64,000 bases of DNA from Rhytidiadelphus loreus (GCA_947034895.1 OX344762.1:4531501-4595500), one strand, 5' to 3'. Positions 46,413-60,313 are shown, counted from the stretch's first letter. Notes: generated from the letters alone by a model not told the origin. Made by a program: numbers and translations.

Positions 46413-47053
46413 TTACCCCTAAATGCCTGAAGAACCAAATTTTGGTGTCAACAATACTTTAAACAAAACCTTACCGAATTATTATTTTTAGTAGATTATT
46501 TTTAGACAAATTCTTTTTGAAGTCTAGTTTTAAAATCTGATTTTGAAAATGAATGGATTGTGTGTTCTTCTATTCAAAATTGTGTGCAAAGGTGTCCATT
46601 GCAAATCTTAATTTTCTACTATTGAGGGCTCTTGGAAATGAGCCTCAAATACACTAGATCTTGGAGAAAAAATTCACAATAGAAATTCAATTAAAAAAAT
46701 TGTAGAGTAGATCTTGAGAAGCTATGAATTGACTGGAATTACGTATGTCACGTCCTTTAATAAAACTCAAATTTTGGGGGACTCCAATCTTAGATTTGAC
46801 ATGCGAGAAGAGAATTAAAAGACTTCAAATCACTTTCTCAATTTTAACACCCTTGTAATCAAATATTACAATCTTTCAATCTATAAGTGATATTGCTATG
46901 TTTTCTTTTCCTATGTGATTTCTAATATGTTTAGTTTAAATTTGTGCAGTTATATTTCAAAAATATGATGCAGCTTATCAAAATGTTGACCTTTTGTTCA
47001 ATTTAGAGCAAATTTCAAGAAGCTCAAAAGAAGGCTTGGGCATTTAGAGATTA
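46413..47053. mobile_element. TIR element, relative of 19684-20220
   Basis: Ends TACCCCTAAATGCC and GGGCATTTAGAGATTA are inverses. The full interior matches the 19.7-20.2 kb element in opposite orientation. Non-coding. Confidence 0.65.
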
Positions 47054-47319
47054 ATTATCATTTAACCTCTACAAGATCTAGGATGTTTTGCACAAAGAGT
47101 ATCAAAAACTGTCACTTTCAAGTGCATTGAAGATAATTAAAATATTTTTTTAAATTCAAACTTTTAACCATCAAAATTTGTAGTAAACTTGAATAGGAAT
47201 GTGTGGAAAAATTTCAGACCATTTGACCACATAGATTGCGAGATTATAACATTTGAACTTAGAAGAAAAGAAATTTTGGATCTTACCCAACAAGGAATAT
47301 ATTTCGATTCAACTTTGAT

Positions 47320-48164
47320 AACCCCTAACGGACCATTGTCCCTTTGGAGGACAAATGGGATATTGGGCAGGTGCCTATGGGCTGAAATTTTGCCCTGATT
47401 TTTTTAAACTTTTTTTGACGATAGAAAAATTGATAAGCTCGTGAGAAAAATCAGCCAAAAAAAATCAGAATTAAATTTATTTTTTTTGGAATTTTTTTTC
47501 CTTATAGATTATATTTTTTTCTACATGGAAAACTTTGATTCATTCCATTTGAATTTGTTATGAGAATGTTATGGACAATCTTGTTTTTCAGGCAATTAGA
47601 ACATCTTATTGAAAAAAATAACTTGTAGTATTCATTTCTAAATGCAATTTTTGCAATTTAAAAAAAAAGAAAAGTTTCACATGGTTTCGTTTTCTTGCTA
47701 GAACAATCTTACCATTGGAATTAGTGCATTTTAATTCCATCTAAAAGATATTAATATTTTAGATTTTCCTTCTATCTCATACCTACTTCTACTTAACAAT
47801 TTTTTTTAAGATTGAAAATTAAGTTTTTTTGGATTAACTTTTTTACCTAGACTCTCAACTCAATTCTTCACTAAAAAGATTTAAATCTCAAAACTCTATA
47901 GTGCAAAAAAATTAAGTTAAAAATGTTGAAAGTCGAAAAATCTAGTCCCACAATGTGCTGAAAAACTTTACATGCAGATATCTTGCAATCTATGCACCCA
48001 AAAATTCTGAAATTTTTTCCACACATTCTAATACTAGTTAGGTATAAGTTCCTATAGTTAGATGTGGGGGAAAAAATGATTTTCAATTCTTTTTCAATTC
48101 TGCTATAGAAATGGCAGTTTTGATAGTTTTTTGGCAGAGAAAAGGCCTTGGTCCTTTAGGCATT
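47320..48164. mobile_element. TIR element, AACCCCTAACGGACC subtype
   Basis: Left end AACCCCTAACGGACCATTGT; right end TTGGTCCTTTAGGCATTA is the imperfect inverse. Two copies of the recurrent GTGGAAAAATTTCA / GATTGC(A/G)AGAT module lie just outside the left end (47200-47245) and inside near the right end (47965-48030, inverted). Confidence 0.6.
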
Positions 48165-49314
48165 ACATGGGATTCAGCCTTGGGGAGGGCCGTTATAATC
48201 ATTCTTTTCAAAAATTTAATAATTGATGATGTGGTCATCTCTCGACCACATCAGCATCCCCTGTGGCGGAGTTCCCAGCGTTTGGGAATGCATGGAAACT
48301 CGCAGCCCTTAAATTCATAGAATCCCATCTAATGGATCAAGAAAGAGGCATTATCCAACTTTGGGAATTGAAACCATCGGGTAGGTGGTTATGTTGGTTA
48401 CTTGTTACTATGTCAAAATGGAAGTGTCTAACACACTCAAAATCATCTTGCATTGAGAGGTTGTCCAAAAAAAAGTAACTACAAGAGTAAAATTTCAATT
48501 AGTTTTTAAGAACTCATTTTTTGGAAAAATCAAAATTCCAATGGTCAACACAAATCTTTTGTTTTCTTAGTTTTTTTAATTTTTCAACCACAAATTATTC
48601 CCAATACTAATGTGAGAATGTGCAAAAACATTTTTAGCCGATTTGGCTTCTTAGATTGCAAGATACAAGCATTCAAAGTTAATGAAAAAAAATTCACAAA
48701 TTGCATGATTGCTTATTTCATTGTTTGTCCTCTCTATTAGCACATTGACCAAGTTGGCCTTTAGCTTTCAAGTCTCATAACTTTTGATTTTGGCATCCAG
48801 GGGGGGAAAAGAATTATATATTCACAAAGCTAATACAATCATGCATCTATGATAAATTCTCACTTTCATTTGATAAATTTCATTGTAAATAACTTCATAT
48901 AAACCTATCCAAGCCTTCATTAAGTTCCATGGGAGCTTATTATCCTCTAAGATTAATGTCTTATAATTGAAAACTACAAATACTATATATACATGCAATC
49001 AATTTTACAAGGAATTTTCAATTATTAAGTCAAATTTTATTGAAAAATGCTCACTAGTGAGGTAATTGAATGGTTATGGATTTTAGCACTTACATACTAT
49101 CCATGGATCATATTTTACAATTTTTGTTTCAAAATTATCATTAAATTATTATTTTATATTATATTTTATATTACATCATCATAGTTTTTGAAATTTTGAC
49201 TAAACCTTGATCTTTAAGACCAAAGGCACTCATTTTAGGCAATGAAAAGCCATCCATTGGGTTATGGCTTGCTTGACACTTGTTACAACAACATTGCAAA
49301 GCATTGTAAACTAA

Positions 49315-49470
49315 AGGTAAACTACCCCATTATGGGCAAAATGGGAGCAAGCCCATTGTGGGTGAAATTGTAATGGTGGTGTACATTCAAAATCTCAAAT
49401 GTACATCACCATTACAATTTTGTCCACAATGGGCTTGCTCCCATTTTGTCCGTAATGGGGTAGTTTACCT
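49315..49470. mobile_element. Foldback MITE, second copy of the AGGTAAACTACCCC family
   Basis: Starts AGGTAAACTACCCCATTATG and ends CATTACGG...GGGTAGTTTACCT as the near-perfect inverse; the two halves pair along almost the whole 156 bp. TA occurs at both flanks with one extra A at the left. Compare 33664-33848. Confidence 0.8.
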
Positions 49471-51222
49471 TAAATCCTCAATTGTTAATTTGCATTGAAG
49501 TAGTTTTCAATCCTTTTCAATCCTATATGGGCCAAAAGTATTTATTTTTAAAATGTAGTTTCAATGACAACAATCTTAGCATATGAGCATAGAAATGTGA
49601 GCATATGAGCCTCAATTGAGCCTAGGTATAAGTAGATACCCTACAACTATTGAAGTGCTTATAACATAAACACCTATAATATAGGTATCTTATAATCATG
49701 GAAGATTTCTATAATATGGATACTTATAAACTAAGGATACTCATAATCCGAGGCTTATATATTAGCACCCCTAGTTTCAATAACATGAAATCTAAAAAGA
49801 ATTGCAAATTGAAAGGGAACAAAAATCATTGCATTTGGAGTTGTGAAAGATTTTCAAAAATACAACATACACTATAATATGCTAATAGTGCGTAGATATA
49901 TCCTAATTTACACTAATATGCTAGTCCTTTTTATAGTTTTATTTCTTTTGTCAAAACAATCTCCACAAAATCTCATTTTTATATAAATGTATACATTTAT
50001 ATGTGTAAGTGTGTATATGTATATGTATATAGATATGTAGGGTTTGGAAGTCAACATAAGGATTGAAGTAAATGCAACCCCTTAGATGAAAGTAGCAACA
50101 ACCATCCCAATAATAACTTTGATGAATACCTAACTTATTTTAATTATATTTAAAAATTCTATATCACAATATTTTATTTTGGGAGGTATTTAACTATTTT
50201 TCCATTTTAATTAATTATCAGGCAAAAAATTGCCCAAACTACTAAAAAGTGATGGTACATGTCCCTTCCAGAAATGTACTTAAATCCAACTTAAGAGTTG
50301 AAAATTTTAAAAATGTTTTTTTGAAGTGAACACATGAAATAAGACAAAAGAAATTTAGTTTATTGTCCTCTTTATAGATTCAAAAAAGGCTATACTAATA
50401 TTGAAGTTCTTTCGAAAATTTGAAGTTAAGAGGTTCTTGACAACAACACAATATCTTGTGTTTTTTAGTTTGTCAAATTCCTAATTTTATCTTATTTTGT
50501 ACTTTTCTATTCTTTTTGTCATATAGGTTCTATAAACATTTAAAACTATTAAACACATTTTGTAAGGATTAAATACTTCAACTCATAGAGTTCTCCATAA
50601 TTACTATTAATAAAAATTATTATTTTTTCTAAATTGTGAAGACACATTGTTCATTCACTATAGAATCATTTCATGTATTAAAATTCTTCACCAAAATTCA
50701 CTATAGAATCATTTCATTACTACAAAAATACTTAATTCCATTACATAAAGCTTCTATAACTACAAAAAATGACAAGTATTATGAGTTGAAGGGAGCAGGG
50801 AAGGGAGTATGAGTGATCATATACTATTGAATATTAATAGCATATGCAAATGCAATTTTCGTATTTTATTTTTTGATTCATCAACCTCCAATCTTCTGAT
50901 AAGTGCATGAGTCGATGCAAGAGAAAAATATAAACATGCACCATGAACAATAAATGGATAGCATTTTTTAACTTTGAAATTTAACAAATAATTAAGAAAA
51001 AATTATATGCATGCTTGCAATGTACACTTTGAAAGATTAGAATGTCAATTTTCACATCCAAATTTGAGTCACTAGAAAAAAAATTGCTTTGACTATTGTA
51101 TGGTTGTGAAGATAGAGAGGTCACTAAGTATTGTATTGACTCGTTCCAATGGTATATCTTGGAATATACAAAATTTGGTGTAAAATATCCCCTTGAATGT
51201 GCACCAAATTTAAAATACCATG

Positions 51223-51333
51223 CACTAGTAGAAACTTGGTTCTTATAGACTAGAAAAATGACTATGAGAAGACCTACTAAAAGTCACGTTCGTCATGGTT
51301 CTTCTTGTAGATCATTTTTGTAATGTACTAGTG
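51223..51333. mobile_element. Possible short CACTA-like MITE
   Basis: Begins CACTAGTAGAAACTTGG and ends GTACTAGTG. Only 111 bp long, inner halves are weakly complementary, and the flanking triplets (ATG, AGA) do not match, so assignment rests on the ends alone. Confidence 0.4.
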
Positions 51334-51603
51334 AGAGTGACTGTACCACCACTAATTCCACATCCAATTAAATAGTTGAAATCTATACAATTATATGCTT
51401 TTGTGTTTTCATAAAGAACAATGCTTTGTAAGCACTAATTGAAAATTACTTATTTCAAGAAAATTGTTTGGTATCAAAAAGGTTGTATACTCAAAACACT
51501 TAGAATATCAATGAGCTGAAGACATTGTGTGAAGCAAGTTTGTCATCTAGGGGGCATGTACAACAAGAAGCTTTACAAGTTGGGAGAAAAAAATGAAAAA
51601 ATC

Positions 51604-51866
51604 TAAAGTAGGAGGTCTATAAAGCACCCATTTAAGAGCTGAAAATTAATTTGAGGAGGTTAAACTTTTAAAAAAAAATTCAATAATTTTTTCTTGAAAG
51701 AAAAAACGGAATTGGCATCTAACCCAAGTCATTTCATATTTTTTAAAGCTTTGTGGAATTATTGATGAATTTTTGAAGTTGAAATGTAAGCTCAGGGGAT
51801 CACTCCTTGTAATTTAAGGTATACACTTGAGTTAAGAGGGTATTTGATGTGGGGCTATTTACCTTA
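51604..51866. mobile_element. MITE, single copy of the 25992-26601 family
   Basis: Shares GGAATTGGCATCTAACCCAA, CATATTTTTT and GCTTTGTGGAATTA with the dimer at 26 kb. Ends TAAAGTAG and TTTACCTTA are worn inverses. Confidence 0.6.
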
Positions 51867-52117
51867 ATCATTGCATTTAAGATGACCGTATTTTTACATA
51901 AAAAGCTAAAAAGGGCATATTTCCAATACCCTATGGTTTTTATAAATTCATTCATGCAAGTTTTTAAATGGGGCTATCTTACATATAAAATTTGAGTGTC
52001 CAATTTTCTCCCACCCCCACCTTTCTTCACAAATTTTCTTTTCCATCTATTGCATCTATGTATGGGGTAGACATTGTGAAACCAACAATAATCAATTGAA
52101 TTCAAGTGGCAATTTTT

Positions 52118-52995
52118 AACCCCTAAAGGCCAATTGTCCATTGAATGAACAATTGAAACTCTTGGTAGGTCCCTATAAAGTCAATTTTGGTCAAATGTTC
52201 ATAAAATTTTGATACAAGATGTGAACATGTATCTTCTTAGTGAAAATATAATTTTTTTCTACCCTAAACTTTTTTGGCAACCCTTGCAATTTGGGCATCT
52301 TTGAGGCATCTTTGCAAAAACTCTCATCAACTATTGAAATTTGGCATTTATGATACTAATAAAATATGTCGTACAATTATAAAAAATAATTTAGTTCTCA
52401 AATCACATCCTCAAAGGAGTCAAACTTTATAGCTATATTAGGATGGCTTAAAAAAAACTTTTTTTCTTACCGCAAGTCCTATTATCTTGCAATATGTGAA
52501 GTCAAAGTTCTTGAAAATTTTCCCAAATATTCTAAAAGTTTGTCTCTAATTTTTAACCATTTGGATTTCAAATTAAAAAAATCTCATTGCATAAGAAATC
52601 ATCAAAAAAAGACTAATGTATTGCCAATGCATTTAACATCTTTGCATTGCAAGTTGATTCAAAATTTTCATGAGTGAACTTAACATCATATATTTATGAA
52701 TAGTCAAAATCCTCATTTTTGTGTAGATTAAAATTTTACTCTAAGAGGGCTTGAGGTCTGCTGATCATAGTTTGCAAGAATGAGAATAATTTTTTTTTTC
52801 TCACTTCAAATATTATAATTTTTCAATCCACTTGATCAAATGGGCTGAAATTGTTTCCACACATTTCCATAATTATATAATACACTTTTAGACAATTGAA
52901 ATTCTTTTAAATAATTTTTTATTTTAGACAATGCATCAAAATTGACAATTTTGGATTTTTCCTCTTCCAAAACACCCTCTAATTTTTAGGTGTTA
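52118..52995. mobile_element. TIR element, AACCCCTAAAGGCC subtype
   Basis: Left end AACCCCTAAAGGCCAATTGT closely matches the element at 47320, and the similarity continues about 80 bp inward (GGTAGGTCCCTAT against GCAGGTGCCTAT). The right end near TTTTTAGGTGTTAAT is degraded and uncertain. Two inverted copies of the GTGGAAA / GATTGCAAGAT module lie inside (52485-52545 and 52815-52870). Confidence 0.5.
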
Positions 52996-54991
52996 ATAAC
53001 ATTGAACACTTTAGAATTCCTAATGAAACTATCCCATGAAAATCTCATTCAATACGAGTATGATCAACACATATGGCTTCAAAGATTAGAGTTAAATAGA
53101 CTATAAATTCTATCTTCATATTGTACAATTTTCAATGTGTTGAACCTACTAAAGTAAACCTCCCTATTCATACAATGTGACAATTTTTCCACTTTTAGTT
53201 GATGTTTTACATTTACATTAAAGAATACTATTTTTTTTATATATACACTATAAGTACTATGGCACAATTTTAGTCGACCACCCATTATTGTAGATTTTCT
53301 TAACTATGTCCATTTTATCATCTACATGAAATTATTTGTCCACATCTATACTCATCATACTATGAAAAATTTGCACGACTTCTATTTGTCAAGGCTAACT
53401 TGTTAATAAAAATTCCTATTATATGATGTTTTTACATACCCTAATTTATATATATTAGAATGTGTAGCATTTCATGAACCCTATAGTAGTTCTACAAATT
53501 ATATAAAAAATTTCCCCTTTGAATTAAATGAACCCTATCTTTTAACTCATGTAGTTTTCTAAAAACCGTGAGTGTTCCCCCCGGGAATGTAAGGGGCACT
53601 AGTAGTGTCCATCTCTTCATAAGTACATTGTTTGTACATTGTCGGTGCAATGGGAAAGCAAAATGTACCTATGTGTTAGAAGACGTTTTTAGAGCCCAAG
53701 CGCATTATGGACCACCTACCTTATCCATAGTTTTAGTTGAATGATTTTGTATTTTTCATCACCCATCCAAGTGATTTAGAAAGTTTTAAGTCCAAATATG
53801 AAATCAAATTTTACAATCTCAAATCATACGGTGGTGAATAACAACTTGCATGTTTTCTATTTACCAAGGTGTGAATTTTAGAGTTTTGCACCCCCAAGCC
53901 TACAACCAAAATGAGCAAGATCTTGAGGGCATCCACAATCAAGCATGTATATAGGCCCTCCGTATATATTGCTATCTTTTCATTGGTTTGTAATTAGATC
54001 TTAGAATCAATGTCATTGAAAGTACATTGAAAAGTACCTTGAATATACTCAAGAATACTTATAATTGAACATTGAACAACCAAAATTTATCCCAACAAAA
54101 GTGAGGTCACACAAAAAATATAGAGCCAATGTCAAAATCATACAAATGGTATAACAAATTGATGTACCATTCGCATGATCTTGCTTGATTTGCCCATGCC
54201 TCTATATTTATTGTCCTTTAACTTGTTTTTTGTTTTTGTTTTTTATAACCCTCTTAGCTTGCTTTTGAAGGGGTTTATTTTGATCATCCAAAGTCTAAAT
54301 CGAGCTATTATTGTAGTTTATGGAATGCACTTTTGGATGCCCTTCCAACGATAGTAATTTTACATTCTAATTATAAATCAGTAAAAAGTTAATGGCTTAT
54401 TTGGAGGGGTAATATGCCGCTTCCATTGTGACAGCAATGTTGCATGAACTGAGAAGATGCAGTGACAATTTACAAAACATCTAAATTTTTTGTAATTGTC
54501 TAGTACTCCGTCTTAAGTAAACTAGCAGAGATGCAAGTGGACCGAACAATGCAATTTTAATTTAAAATTTTTAAATTCTATCGTTCAGTATTGTTTTTGC
54601 TTTTCGATACAATGACATTTATTATTCCTTTGCAAAGAAAACAACATGAGCCTGAATAATGTGAACTTCCAGCCTATGCCTGAACATTCAAGAAACATTG
54701 AAGCAGAAAAGGGAAAAGAATAAAGGAACATTCCATAATTGGCAGCATTGACTTAATATTTAATGAGTACTAAGCATACAAAAGCATCACCTTCCCTTTC
54801 AATGGAAATTGTCCATGTGTTTCCCGAAAAAAAGAAAAAGAAAAAAAGAAAAAAGAAAAAGAAAAAAGCATCACCTTCGTCTCACAAGAGAAAGTTGCAA
54901 ATTGTTGTTTTTGAGCAACCTCGTGTGCCACAAAACACACCACCTAGAGCTATTTTTTTTCCAGGCTAAATGATTTTTGCATGCTATTGTC
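52996..54991. other. AT-rich DNA, no gene
   Basis: 53590-53723 resembles the right half of the 26-kb MITE family and ends CTACCTTA. 54200-54390 has weak similarity to the AT-rich part of the long inverted repeat arm. 54825-54872 is an A-rich AAAAAG microsatellite that creates a lysine-only open frame. Confidence 0.45.
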
Positions 54992-56759
54992 AACCCCTAA
55001 AGGACCAGGGGGTGATTTTCTAGAGAAATAGTAAAAAAAATGTCATTTTTTAGTGCATTGTCCAAAATTCAAATGAAAACCCTTTTTTTTAAACTTGAAT
55101 TGCACAAAAGTGTGGAAGAGTACTATGATGATGTGTTGGAAAAACTTTTTACCCCATTTGACTAGGTGGATTGAAATATTATAATGTGTGGAGTGCAAAA
55201 AAACGGGGTCAACAAACTTTGAACCCTCTTCAAGTAAAATTTTTGCTCTTCATGAATTTGCCTCTCTCCACCATCGTGTTTTAAATCTTCTTAGGTATGT
55301 TCATGCAAAATTTCAAAAGAAAATATGGAGTCTAGCTTGCTCTAAATTATCATGCAATGCATGTAGGCTAAGTGAACTAGCAGTACACTAGTCATTTTTT
55401 GATGATTTCTTGTGCAATGAAGAAATTTTTTTATTTGAAATTCAAATGGTCAAAATTTAGAGAAAAATATTTGGAATATGTTGGAAAAATTTCAAGAACT
55501 TTGACTTCATAAATTACAAGATAATTGGGCTTGGAATTTGATGACAATGTTTTTGAATTCTTGAAACAACCCCAATTTAACTAATAAAGCTTGATTTTAG
55601 TTGAGAATTTATTTTTTATTTTTTATTTTTTACAAACTTATGCCATATTTTATCATTTTACATTCATGCCAAATTTCAAAAATTGATGAGGGTTTATCAA
55701 AAGATGTCCAAATTGCTCAATGTTTTTTAGGCAATATAACTTTTAATCCATGCATTTGATTTGATTTTTGTAATTCCCATGAAAGAGGTGAATGTTCCCA
55801 TCTTGATTCACGTATCCATGTTTATATGTACATAGTAGACCATGTATTGTATCCATGTATCCATTTGTGGACTCCAAATTTAACTCCTTAAGTTCTTTGA
55901 TTATGCTTTTACCAAAAATGCTCCAAAATTGCCATTTCTAGTATGATCTTGTAGTACACTCTATAGAAAAGATGTAGAAAAAATTTCAGAAATTTCCACC
56001 ACATGGATTGCAAGATATAAGCATTCAAATTTACTAAAATCATTTAATTGGCCCTACAAAAAACAGGGCAACTGCTCTTCTCAAGCTCACTTTTCTATGA
56101 AAAAATGTCCAAAACGGTTGTGCTTATTTGGATTCTTCTTCCTAGACAATTTGGTTACATGCCTAAAAAAATTCATATCATTTGAAATTGTACAACATAT
56201 AGGAAAAATAGTAAGTAGAAAGAAGTAGAGAATGATTCAAAATACAAAATTGTTAAGAATTTAATTATGGAATTGAAAAATGCCACTCTCAATGGTTGCA
56301 ATGCTGTAATAAACAATCTACATCCTATGATTTTATTTTTTTCAAAAAATATTGAAAATTGAGTAAGATAAAAGACATCAAAGTTTTATTTTAGAGTAGA
56401 GATTCTATAAGTGCCCGCAAACTAAAACTCCTCATAACTTTTGACTCATTAATCAAAATGGAATGATTCAAAGCTTTCCACGTAAATAGAACTCTAGAAA
56501 ACCAATTTCAAACTTTAAAAAAAAAAAAAAGTGATTTTTAAAATTTGTTCGGATTACCCATTTATGAAAAAAAGTAACATATTAAGCCATAATTTTTTAC
56601 TCATATTTCCAAATGTCATGAAATTTAGTGCATATAAAAGGTATTCCTTGTCCCCACCTTCAATTAAAATTTCAGCCTAAAATATGCAAATATCCAATCA
56701 CAAGTACTTGCCCAAAATTTCTATGTGGCCAAAAAATGCATGGTGGTCCTTTAGGGGTT
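54992..56759. mobile_element. TIR element, longest member of the AACCCCTAAAGGACC family
   Basis: The ends AACCCCTAAAGGACCA and TGGTCCTTTAGGGGTT are perfect 16-bp inverses, the best preserved of the family. The inner 55880-56500 segment matches 880-1510. Three copies of the recurrent GTGGAAAAA / GATTGCAAGAT module occur at about 55120, 55465 and 55970. No coding frame, and no matching flanking duplication was found. Confidence 0.75.
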
Positions 56760-57629
56760 AAAAAAATCTAGTAACGCTAGACACTCCTAGATTTTTAGAA
56801 TTTGTGGTTTGATGGGATAGTTTGTAACCTATAAGAATTTCAATTTGTAATTCCCATTACTAACTTTTAATAAACGACTACATGCACTAAAAAAACAAAT
56901 GTTATCATAATTACATTGATTCTATGCATATGTTTTAAAAATTGTTTTTGAAAAATGAAGTACAGTATCACGAGCAAATATGAACCTTGATATGAACCCA
57001 TGAATCTATAATTTGGTAGAATTATCTACACTTTGTCATTTTGTCATATTCAAGATCATTGGATTAAATATTAAAATAAACTGCAATAGAATATAAAAAT
57101 AAATCTAACTTTTTTGCAATTGGATCATCTCTATATCAAAGAAATAAGACGTTTAATTTGACATTGTGAACCATGTAATATTTATTCCTCCTTTTTCTAA
57201 TCCTCTCTGTCTCAATAGAATCCTTGTAAAATTCCAAAGATCATGAAAAAGCATCATTCTTAGATGTAAGCCACAATGATTGAATGGAGCCTTGGCTAAT
57301 GCTCCATGAATGGGGGCTAATGGAGGCTAATGAATGTTAGTTGGTAGTTCCCCCTAATTGACTACAAAGATGACTTTGTTTTTTTAGAACTTAGGCAACC
57401 TCTACTATAATTAATCATAAGGTGTGTGCAATGCGGGACCATAGTTTGGAAAAAAACACAAGATGAAACACCTTGGAACAAAACTGGGGTCAAATGCAAT
57501 TTAGTGCCTTGTTTCTTTTGTGCTATTCTTAGTTAAACCTAAAAATACATTTAAAAAAAGGTTGATCAATTTGATCTGATTGTGTACTCATAAAAAGTAT
57601 TGTGTACTCATACCTATTCATAAAAACAT

Positions 57630-58140
57630 TTGAACCATTCAATTTCAATCAATGAGACAAAAGTTATGAAGAGTTTGATTTTGTGAGCAACGAGGTTAAA
57701 AAACACATATAAATTCGTTCTTTTAGTTCATTTGTAAGAAAAATTAGAAAAGAACAAAAGAAAAGGATTCAAATTGTTTACAAGAACATTCTCATCTTTG
57801 AGATTAGCAATTTTCAATTTCTTGTAAAAGTTATTAGTGCTTCAATCTTACCTTTCATCCAATATCACCTTCTACTTCATTATTTTTTAAAGATGAATAT
57901 TAAAAAAAGAAGCTAAATTTTTTTACATATATCCACGATCTATTTTTTGATATATTAACTAAAACACAAAAGGTATAATTAGGACACTTATGTTTTTTTC
58001 AAAAAAGTGTTGGACGACAAAACTTTACCTTTTGGAAGGGCTAAAGAAGCCTATATTTTGAAGTTTAGGCACATTAAACTTACAATCAGTAGAGATGTTC
58101 ACCCTAAAATTTGGAAAGGGTGTACTTGAATAAGTTATCT
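57630..58140 (+). repeat. Diverged third copy of the inverted-repeat arm (AT-rich part)
   Basis: Matches 28060-28570 in order: AAAAGTTATGAAGAGTTTGAT, ACACATATAAA, CAATTTTCAATTTCTTGTAA, AATATCACCTTCTACTT, TATTTTGAAGTTTAGG and AATCAGTAGAGATGTT. The GC-rich inner core is absent. Confidence 0.65.
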
Positions 58141-60313
58141 AAAAAACAAAGTAATTAGATTTGTTACAAAAAAAAATAGAGATGAAGATTTTATGTAATA
58201 TATTGATGGAAAAAAATGTTCTAAATAATAATATAAATACTTTTTGAGAGTTTTGATTCTTCATTGTAGTATCCAAAAATAATATTACTATTTTTAGTTT
58301 GATCAATTAAGGGTTGAAATATAGTAAAAATTAACAATGATTTAACAATTGTTTATTTCCTAAGTTTGCATATTTGACCTTAAGTTCTTTGCTATCATGT
58401 ATGACTTTTTGATTTCAATGAGCATAATTTCAATGAATTTTACAAAGTAGCAACCAAACATGCTAATATCTAATAATCTTGTCTTTTACCATTGTGGAAT
58501 TTGCGTTTGTAGCCATGATTGACTACCCAATCAAAAGAAATACCAAATATTTATTATAATTGAATAAAATTTAACCTTTCAGATTAAGTTTGGTAAAAAA
58601 AAAGTATATCTTTCTTGTCCAAATAATATACCTTACCACTTCTATAGCTTTATTTTTTAAATTTTTGTCATAATGAGACTTTAATTAAATATTATTCAAT
58701 CCATAATCTTTTGTTTTGAGAAAATCAAAGATATTGTATACAATTGTAAATACACATTGTAGAGGCATTCAAATTTCTAAGAAGAGCAAGGACAAAGGTA
58801 TATATATCCCACATAGTTAAATGAGGTAAGAACAAATAAATCACCTAAACACAAGTACTAAGTAATCTTGCCTTCTTAGTAGATAAAAATCAATGCAATT
58901 TCAGTACTGTACTCAACTACCAAGGCCGATATTTCATGCCAAATAATTAATTTAAGTTGAGAAAGTCATTTGGCAATTGCTTTAAGAATTAATAAATCAA
59001 TTTCCATATTTTTTTCTTCAAGAATTTACCACATTAGTATAGGAACATCAACAATGTAGCAAATTTATCATTATGAGATTTGTATGTGTCCATTTTCTAA
59101 TAGTTCTACAACTAAAACATTGATCTATTTGTTTTTCAGCTCCCTTTCTAAGTAATTTCTAAAAGAAATCAACTTTTGTTTTTTTATTTAAATTTGTCCA
59201 CCCCTAATAACCATGTCTAATGGATAATCTTGAATTAACATAAATTTTTAGTCACTTAAAAAAAATGCTAATAACCAATGAATCATTGGTGAATAACGAA
59301 TGGTCGTTCATTTCTATAAAGTAGTCCTCAAATTCAAGGAAAAAAGGCCCAAAATTTAACATTGAATTTCACTAAAATTTGAGTCTAATCTTAGTTGTTT
59401 GGCGATGTGGTTGATTTATTTGGCCATTGAATCCTTGATTTTTATAAATTTGTTGCACTAATAGACCCCTATAAGTTTTGAAAATGTTCATGATGTAATA
59501 TGGTTTTTTAATTTTAATTCAATTTTTACAAATGAAGCTTATCTTTATTCTAGTGTTATCATTTTTAACTAACAATGTGTCATTTATTAAAAATGAATGA
59601 GATCTCGTGTTGGGATCCTACAATGGAGTATAAAATGGAATAATAGTAATATATTGATATGCATTTAGATTATTTAAAATTAAGAACAGAGTCAAAATTT
59701 CTACAACTACCATATGTACTTGTATTTCAAATTTCATGTAAAACTAACATACAACGCTAAAGTTATGAGCAAAAAACACTTGTCTAAGACAAAAAATAGT
59801 ACAAGTGTTTCTTGCAATTACTCACATATGTCATGACACTTTTGTACCCACAATGCTCTTAGGGACATGTGTCATGACATGCCACTATTTCCAATATCTC
59901 ATACTAGTAATTTTGGTAACACATGGCAATCATGTCTTGTCATGCTATTGACATTATTCTAAGTTGTCAAACTTTGAACCTTACTATAGTAAAACCACCT
60001 ATAACCGATCAAATAAGCAACTGGGGAAATGATGTGGAGTGTAGAAAGGCAAAGGAAATATTTGCACAGATGCAGAGATAGAAATGAGGGGGATCGCCAA
60101 AATTTGGTAATTTTTTAGCTTGATCTAAAATTACTATGAATTTTAGAAGGCAAAAATTGGTCTGGACCCATGTTCAAAGTGTAGACTATTCCAAAACCGC
60201 TCATTTAAGAGACTACTTCTTGTTCACTTTGACACTCCAAACCTGGCAGGTGTGTCATGAAAAAGAATGGAGGAATTGATGGTCGGAAATCAAGAACTCA
60301 TGTTTGAAAATTA
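58141..60313. other. AT-rich DNA, one truncated TIR element end
   Basis: No gene. At 59720-59826 lies the inverted left end of the 37071-37832 element family, ending GTGTTTCTTGCAATTACTC. Confidence 0.5.

Larger units (their letters stand above)
48165..52117. other. AT-rich DNA with scattered MITEs, no gene
   Basis: Besides the MITEs listed separately, 49985-50040 is a TATATG-type microsatellite, and 50650-50720 has a short duplication of CACTATAGAATCATTTCAT. Nothing coding was seen. Confidence 0.5.

Noticed and set aside
54763..54969. Lysine-rich open frame
   Set aside because: It is a translation of an AAAAAG microsatellite.
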